Origin: Warburgia ugandensis
Taxonomy: Eukaryota; Streptophyta; Magnoliopsida; Canellales; Canellaceae
Direction of reading: 5' to 3'
DNA length: 64,000 nt
NCBI GenBank assembly: GCA_035236585.1
Contig: CP141132.1
Coordinates: forward strand, 50,657,880-50,721,879
Part shown: positions 59,339-64,000 of the stretch, piece after piece
Layout: each line of letters starts with the position of its first letter
Position numbering within the stretch: the first letter of the stretch is position 1
The notes under the pieces: generated by a model
What the model was told of the DNA's origin: nothing
Database searches by the model: none
What the model saw: the letters and a program-made list of their open reading frames with translations, nothing else
Program-made: the position numbers and the translations under genes

Positions 59339-59988
59339 AAAGAAACAAACAAATAAATAATCTTAGATTACTTGTGGCACAACATATGAAATCATGTTAG
59401 AATTGTGGTATTAATAATGAAGAAAATAGCCTTAATTCAATTTGAGAGAACCACAAAAACTCCTAAAGCCTTGATTCAGTTTGAGGTAACCAAGAAAACT
59501 CCTAAAACTCACTTGTTACATAAATATGCTTTCAATTTATATTTTTTTATTTATTAAATAAATAAATAAATATATAATTCTCTTGTATGTAAATTAGAAA
59601 TTAATGAAAGATAAAAAAAAATTATATTATTTGCTAATAGAAAGCCTTTTGAAATAAGCAAACTATTCTACAGTCTAATAAAAAAATTTCAAAGTAAGCA
59701 AATAACTAATGTATTGGTCTTCTAAAATATAAATTCATCAAATTGGAAAAATTCCTAGTTGAACAAATTTCCTAATATAGGAGTATTTGAGGAGTACTTA
59801 TAGGTTGTACCATGGCCCTCTAGTAATATGGACCATATCATTTGATCCCTCTTTGAAAAGAACCTCATTATCAATGTTTAGACTTGAACTTACTAATAAC
59901 TTCTAACCATCTCCAAAAGTCTCTTTTGTGTTGACCTTACATTTTTGAGCAAAAAATTGTTGCTTTATAATGTGATTTTAATTATACT
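59339..59988. other. Non-coding AT-rich stretch
   Basis: No gene or element termini recognised. Confidence 0.4.
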
Positions 59989-60080
59989 ACAAGTTCACGA
60001 ATCCACTAAAGCATAGACACAACAAATATGGGCAGATCTCCCACAGGCTCTTCGATAAATGAGGTTCAATTAAACTTAGA
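59989..60080 (+). repeat. Dispersed 'AAGTGCACGAATC' repeat, copy 3
   Basis: About 84% identical by eye over 91 bp to the copy at 63909: shared CACTA(A/T)AGCATAGACAC, GACAAATATGGG-like, CCCACA and GATAAATG(A/G)GGTTCAAT blocks. Confidence 0.75.
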
Positions 60081-63000
60081 TTATCCTACTTTAACCTAGA
60101 AAATGATTTAAGAAAAGTAAATAAATTTAAACACTAAAGCAGTTAACTAAAGTAAGGAAATAAGACAATGCATTAATACTAAAGCAAACTAACTAATAAC
60201 TTGAAAACTACTTTCATTAATGGAATTGGATTACAACAAAATGTAATACAATAAGAAGAAAGAAAGGAATAAGAAAATACAATAAAAGTTCCTTGAAGTG
60301 TTTGTCATGTGATTCCTTTGATGTGTCACCCAATAAGGATCTTTACACATTCATTTCCTTTCCTTGAGCTGAATTTTGCTTTAAATCTCTCTTTGTTATG
60401 TCACTCAACAAGGGCTTGTACACTTCTTTTCAACCCAAAGTATAGTAATTTATAACTAACCAAGCATCATATATATGATTCCATTTACTTGTTTAAGCAC
60501 ATCAAGTGTAGCTGACACGCAAAGAGGGTAGTCACCCTAACATGCCACTCACCCAAAATAAACCTTAAACCACACTTTCAGAGGGCGAGAATCCTTGGCT
60601 GCCATGGAAAGAGGCACAAGGTTTTCTTCCTTTCCTTATTGTTCCCAAAACCCAATGGAAGAAGGAAGGTCGAAGGGAAAGGAAGGTGATGTGTGTGAAT
60701 CTAATGAAGGAGAGGGAGTGTGCATGTAAGGTTGAGGAGGGAGATGTATAAAACTAAGGTAAGAGGGAGTGGAATGCAAGAATGGAAGGGTGAGGCATCT
60801 GAGTCTAAAGAAGAAGGGTGGAAAGCTATTGAGTGTAAATGCTATGGGGGTAAGGCATGGAAGAGAAATGGGTAGGAGGATGCATGTAAAGGCAAAGGAA
60901 GGGACATGTGAAGGTGAGATGGTGGGTGCATGTGAGTGCAAGGTGGAAAAGGCATGTAAATGAGAGGAGTGCAAGGATGGTTCATGCAAGGGTGGGTAGA
61001 TGTAAGAATGGAAGAAAATAAAGGAAAGAGAGAATGAGAGAATAAGGAAGGGAAGGGGGAAGTAATGGTTGAGACTCTTACCTCCTCTCCTTGTGTTGGA
61101 TGCGTGGATCAATGGGAGAGATGGTAAGAGTGCTCTCTCCCTTTGTATCTCCATAGTTTAGCTTTAGGATCTAGAAAAAGTAAGAGAAAGTTGTCCTTGT
61201 CCCTCTCCTCTATATATAGAGTTCTAAGATGGAAACCCTATAAATTGGTTGGCTAGGATCGTGATGAGAAGGAATAAAGGAGGGATTGAGATGAAAGGGA
61301 GAAATGAGGAAGAAAGAATAATGGAAAGAGGGGGGTGTGAAATTCATTTTTGGAAAGAGTGGTTGCTAGGATGGTGGAATTAGAAGGAGATTGGGTGAGG
61401 GATATTGATGAGGTTAAGAAGGAAAGATAAGATAAAAAAGGAGGAAAGAGATGGGGAAGGATAAGAAGGAAGAATGTAGGGGATAATGTGGAACAGAAAG
61501 GAGATAGGATAGGATCTCCTTAAGTTGGGAAAGATTGAGTGGGATGTTTTAGATGGATGGTTGGATGAATGTCCTTCTTCCTGGATGGTGGAGATGGGAA
61601 GATGAAGATCTTAATATGGCTAAAGAAGTTTCCTCCATCTTTATCGTAGAATCAAATGGCCTTTCTTTAAGGAAAATGATGTCTCCTTTTTACGCTTTGT
61701 TGATCATGTGCCGATTCATTGAAATAGAATATTTAGGAAGAATTCTGGTATGGAATGTGAGATAATGGCTAGGGTTGAGTTTTGACTCTTCATTTCTTTG
61801 CCCTCAGATCATACTTCAGTTAGGATTGAATGGATGTGATTCTTTGAAGTTTCCTTGTCCAAAAGAACATGTTTTGTAGATCTTTTATTCTCAACCTTTG
61901 GATTAATATGCCTTAAAATAGATGGCATAAATTCCATTGAGATTTCCTTATTCACTCTAGATCCTCCTTTATTCTCTCCTAATCCACCATTTTAACTCTA
62001 TCCAATGAGCTTCAAGGAGATGAGGACATTTTTCCCTGTAGAGTGGGATGTTTTTGTCCTAACAATAAGGTGGGTAGCCTACTGAAAAAATCTCCGCTAG
62101 TGGGATTCCAGTCTAGCCTGCCTTGCAGTATTCCTACTCATTGATTCATCCTTGTTTGATTGAGTTATCAGTGGTTGCTTAGGATATCCATAAATAAGGA
62201 TAGATCTTAGCCTTTCAATACTTAAAAAGTAAGGATGATTGTTGACTGTAGATTTCTCGTAAATTGTCTCTCTCTTCACCTCCTTTATTTTCTCCTTATT
62301 CCTCATTATTTTTCTTATTTGAAAACATATAATAAAAGGGGGTACACTTGCTTGTATGGGAAATTCATCCTACTCCTTTGGTGGTCCTCTTTTAAGTAAG
62401 AGAGAGTGAATGGAATATGCCTTCATGCGGGCCCCAATCTTCTAACTTGTTTTGTTTTAGAAGAAGCCCTAGAAGAAGCTCTTATTTATTTGAATCCAAT
62501 GAATGTGATTTAAGCTTCCCTTAAAACCTTTTCAAGGTGGTAAAATGCTAGCATGCGTGCATGGGAAGTTCTGTAGCCTAAAAGTTTGATAAGAACACCC
62601 TCTTTAGTATAGATAAGGTTGGGGTTTTACTTAGAGTTTCTAACTACTCTGATAATAGCACTCACTTATCATTCTAAACTCTCGGACTTCATATTTGGAA
62701 TGTGGGCTCATGATGTTGTTTGGATAGTGGTATTGCTCTTTTTTAGGATTTTGAGTGCTAAAAATAGTATTTATTTAGTTGTACCCTAATCCTACAAAAT
62801 ATGAAATAAACCCTAATTAGTGATACTGAAGTGAATTCTAGGGTTAGAGACTGCTAATTACAGGGATATTACATGTCATATTTCTAAGTACATTAAATAC
62901 TCTCAAAGTTACATTTTGCTAGTCCTCGAGTAAAACTAGAAAAAAAAGAAGAAATCTAACCACTTTTGTAGGTGATGTTATCTACATTAAACACCTAAAT

Positions 63001-63908
63001 TACCCCTAGTGGATGACTTGTAGTTTCACAAGGGTTTCCACAAATGATACCTAAAAACATTTTAAAAACTTGAAACTTCTTTATTTTTCTCAAAGAATTT
63101 TCTTCCATTCATCATTCATTAAATTCCTAATTTTACCATGCTAATAGAAATGATCAACTATTCAGAATCCTACCCTTTTGCTAAAGATATTCCATTATCA
63201 ATCATTTCTTAGAATGTGAGTGTGTGAATATTGCCAATATCTACATAACTATCAGTCTCTAAATTATAACCTAAATTACCATCCAAAAGTATTCTTTGAT
63301 TTCAAATCTCATAAGATACACTTGACACTCAGAAAGAAGTCGCTCAGACGTGGGTAAATCTCTATTCAATATATAAGCAGAATAATGTTTGTCAAAGCCA
63401 AAGTCTCGCATATTTTATATCAAAGAACAATAACTTAGAAAATAATAATAATCCAATAATGGTCTAATGGAAAGGATATCAACTATTAAAGAATGTTACA
63501 CTCTACTAGAGTACCTACTCATCGATAACCATATCCAAGCTATACTACTAAGATCAACCAAGACTTTTAATAGGACAAAACATAGGCTTAGGACCAGGTT
63601 ATTGAGAAATGATACAAGGGTAAACAAAGGTGTTTTGAAACATATATAAAGGTCTCTACTATTGTATTCATAATTTTCTCTTCTACCCATGAGAGTGAAC
63701 ATTCTCTTTTTCTTTTCATTGGCTATTTTTCTCTAATTTGATTTTCCACTTTTCCTTGGACTTTTTAATATAGCCTTTTCAAAAAATTTCTTCTTTGTAG
63801 CCTTTATATGTTCATCTCTTGCACTGTATTGTTCATACTTTTTCTCAAGATGAACTAATTCTATTAATAAGCTAAAGTTCAAAGGTATATTGAATATTTG
63901 GAAAATAA
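60081..63908. other. Repeat-type DNA between two direct repeat copies
   Basis: Purine-rich block at about 60600-61500 (GGAAGG, GGGAGA words), otherwise AT-rich. The ORFs here, including the 172-codon minus-strand one at 60636-61154 (Ser/Pro/Phe-rich), are by-products of purine bias. No gene recognised. Confidence 0.45.
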
Positions 63909-64000
63909 CTGCAAGTGCACGGATCCACTATAGCATAGACACGACAAATATGGGTGAATCCCACAAAGATTCTTTGATAAATGGGGTTCAATGAAACTTA
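63909..64000 (+). repeat. Dispersed 'AAGTGCACGAATC' repeat, copy 4
   Basis: Reads CTGCAAGTGCACGGATCC, then ATAGCATAGACACGACAAAT, and TGGGGTTCAATGAAACTTA at the window edge. It is in the same orientation as copy 3, 3.92 kb away. Confidence 0.75.

Noticed and set aside
60636-61154. 172-codon minus-strand ORF
   Set aside because: Ser/Pro/Phe/Leu-rich product of a purine-rich plus strand; no motif and no supporting neighbours.

Overview
This window is nuclear DNA of a flowering plant. It is AT-rich and mostly transposon-derived. Evidence for a plant nuclear genome: split genes with GT-AG introns for a mitochondrial COX5b-type subunit and an early-nodulin-93 (ENOD93) protein, an intronless DYW-class PPR editing factor very like Arabidopsis OTP82, and plant-typical RTE, Au-like SINE, hAT MITE, Copia, CACTA and Mutator-like elements. 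I cannot name the species.

Layout. 1-1.7 kb: remnant of an RTE-clade LINE with an Au-like SINE in it, upstream of (probably inside an intron of) a COX5b gene whose last three exons lie at 2.08-3.41 kb. 4.5-5.4 kb: broken ARM-repeat (U-box-family-like) pseudogene. 6.74-7.13 kb: hAT-type MITE with TIRs and an 8-bp target duplication. 7.7-8.1 kb: possible LINE remnant. 10.4-11.9 kb: strongly diverged tandem array with a 34-bp period. 13.7-22.4 kb: minus-strand Copia element of SIRE/Maximus type, with one recognisable 5' LTR and a gag split by about 5.8 kb of unrelated repeat DNA. 22.96-25.17 kb: the only long intact gene, the OTP82-like PPR-DYW protein. 25.6-26.0 kb: 5'-truncated RTE copy with a 12-bp target duplication. 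29.66-37.01 kb (minus): ENOD93-like gene in four exons, with a 6.3-kb second intron filled by a Mutator-like element with roughly 0.4-kb inverted repeats. That element carries a fragment of an RKF3-like receptor kinase (a Pack-MULE). 39.41-59.33 kb: degenerate Copia element with both LTRs and a matching 5-bp target duplication, split by a roughly 15-kb CACTA (En/Spm) element with its own tnp2-type and TNPA-type transposase remains. 59.3-64 kb: non-coding repeat DNA with two direct copies of a short repeat also found near 10.2 and 18.1 kb.

Four host loci are visible: COX5b (respiratory complex IV), an ARM pseudogene, OTP82-like (predicted chloroplast RNA editing) and ENOD93-like (small membrane protein). 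Nothing suggests they form a pathway; each has its own transcription unit separated by transposons. The best biology here is architectural: Pack-MULE gene capture inside an intron, a CACTA-in-Copia nest, and an array of palindromic subterminal motifs. I found no convincing new enzymatic or defence system. All similarities come from reading translations by eye against remembered family patterns, not from searches.
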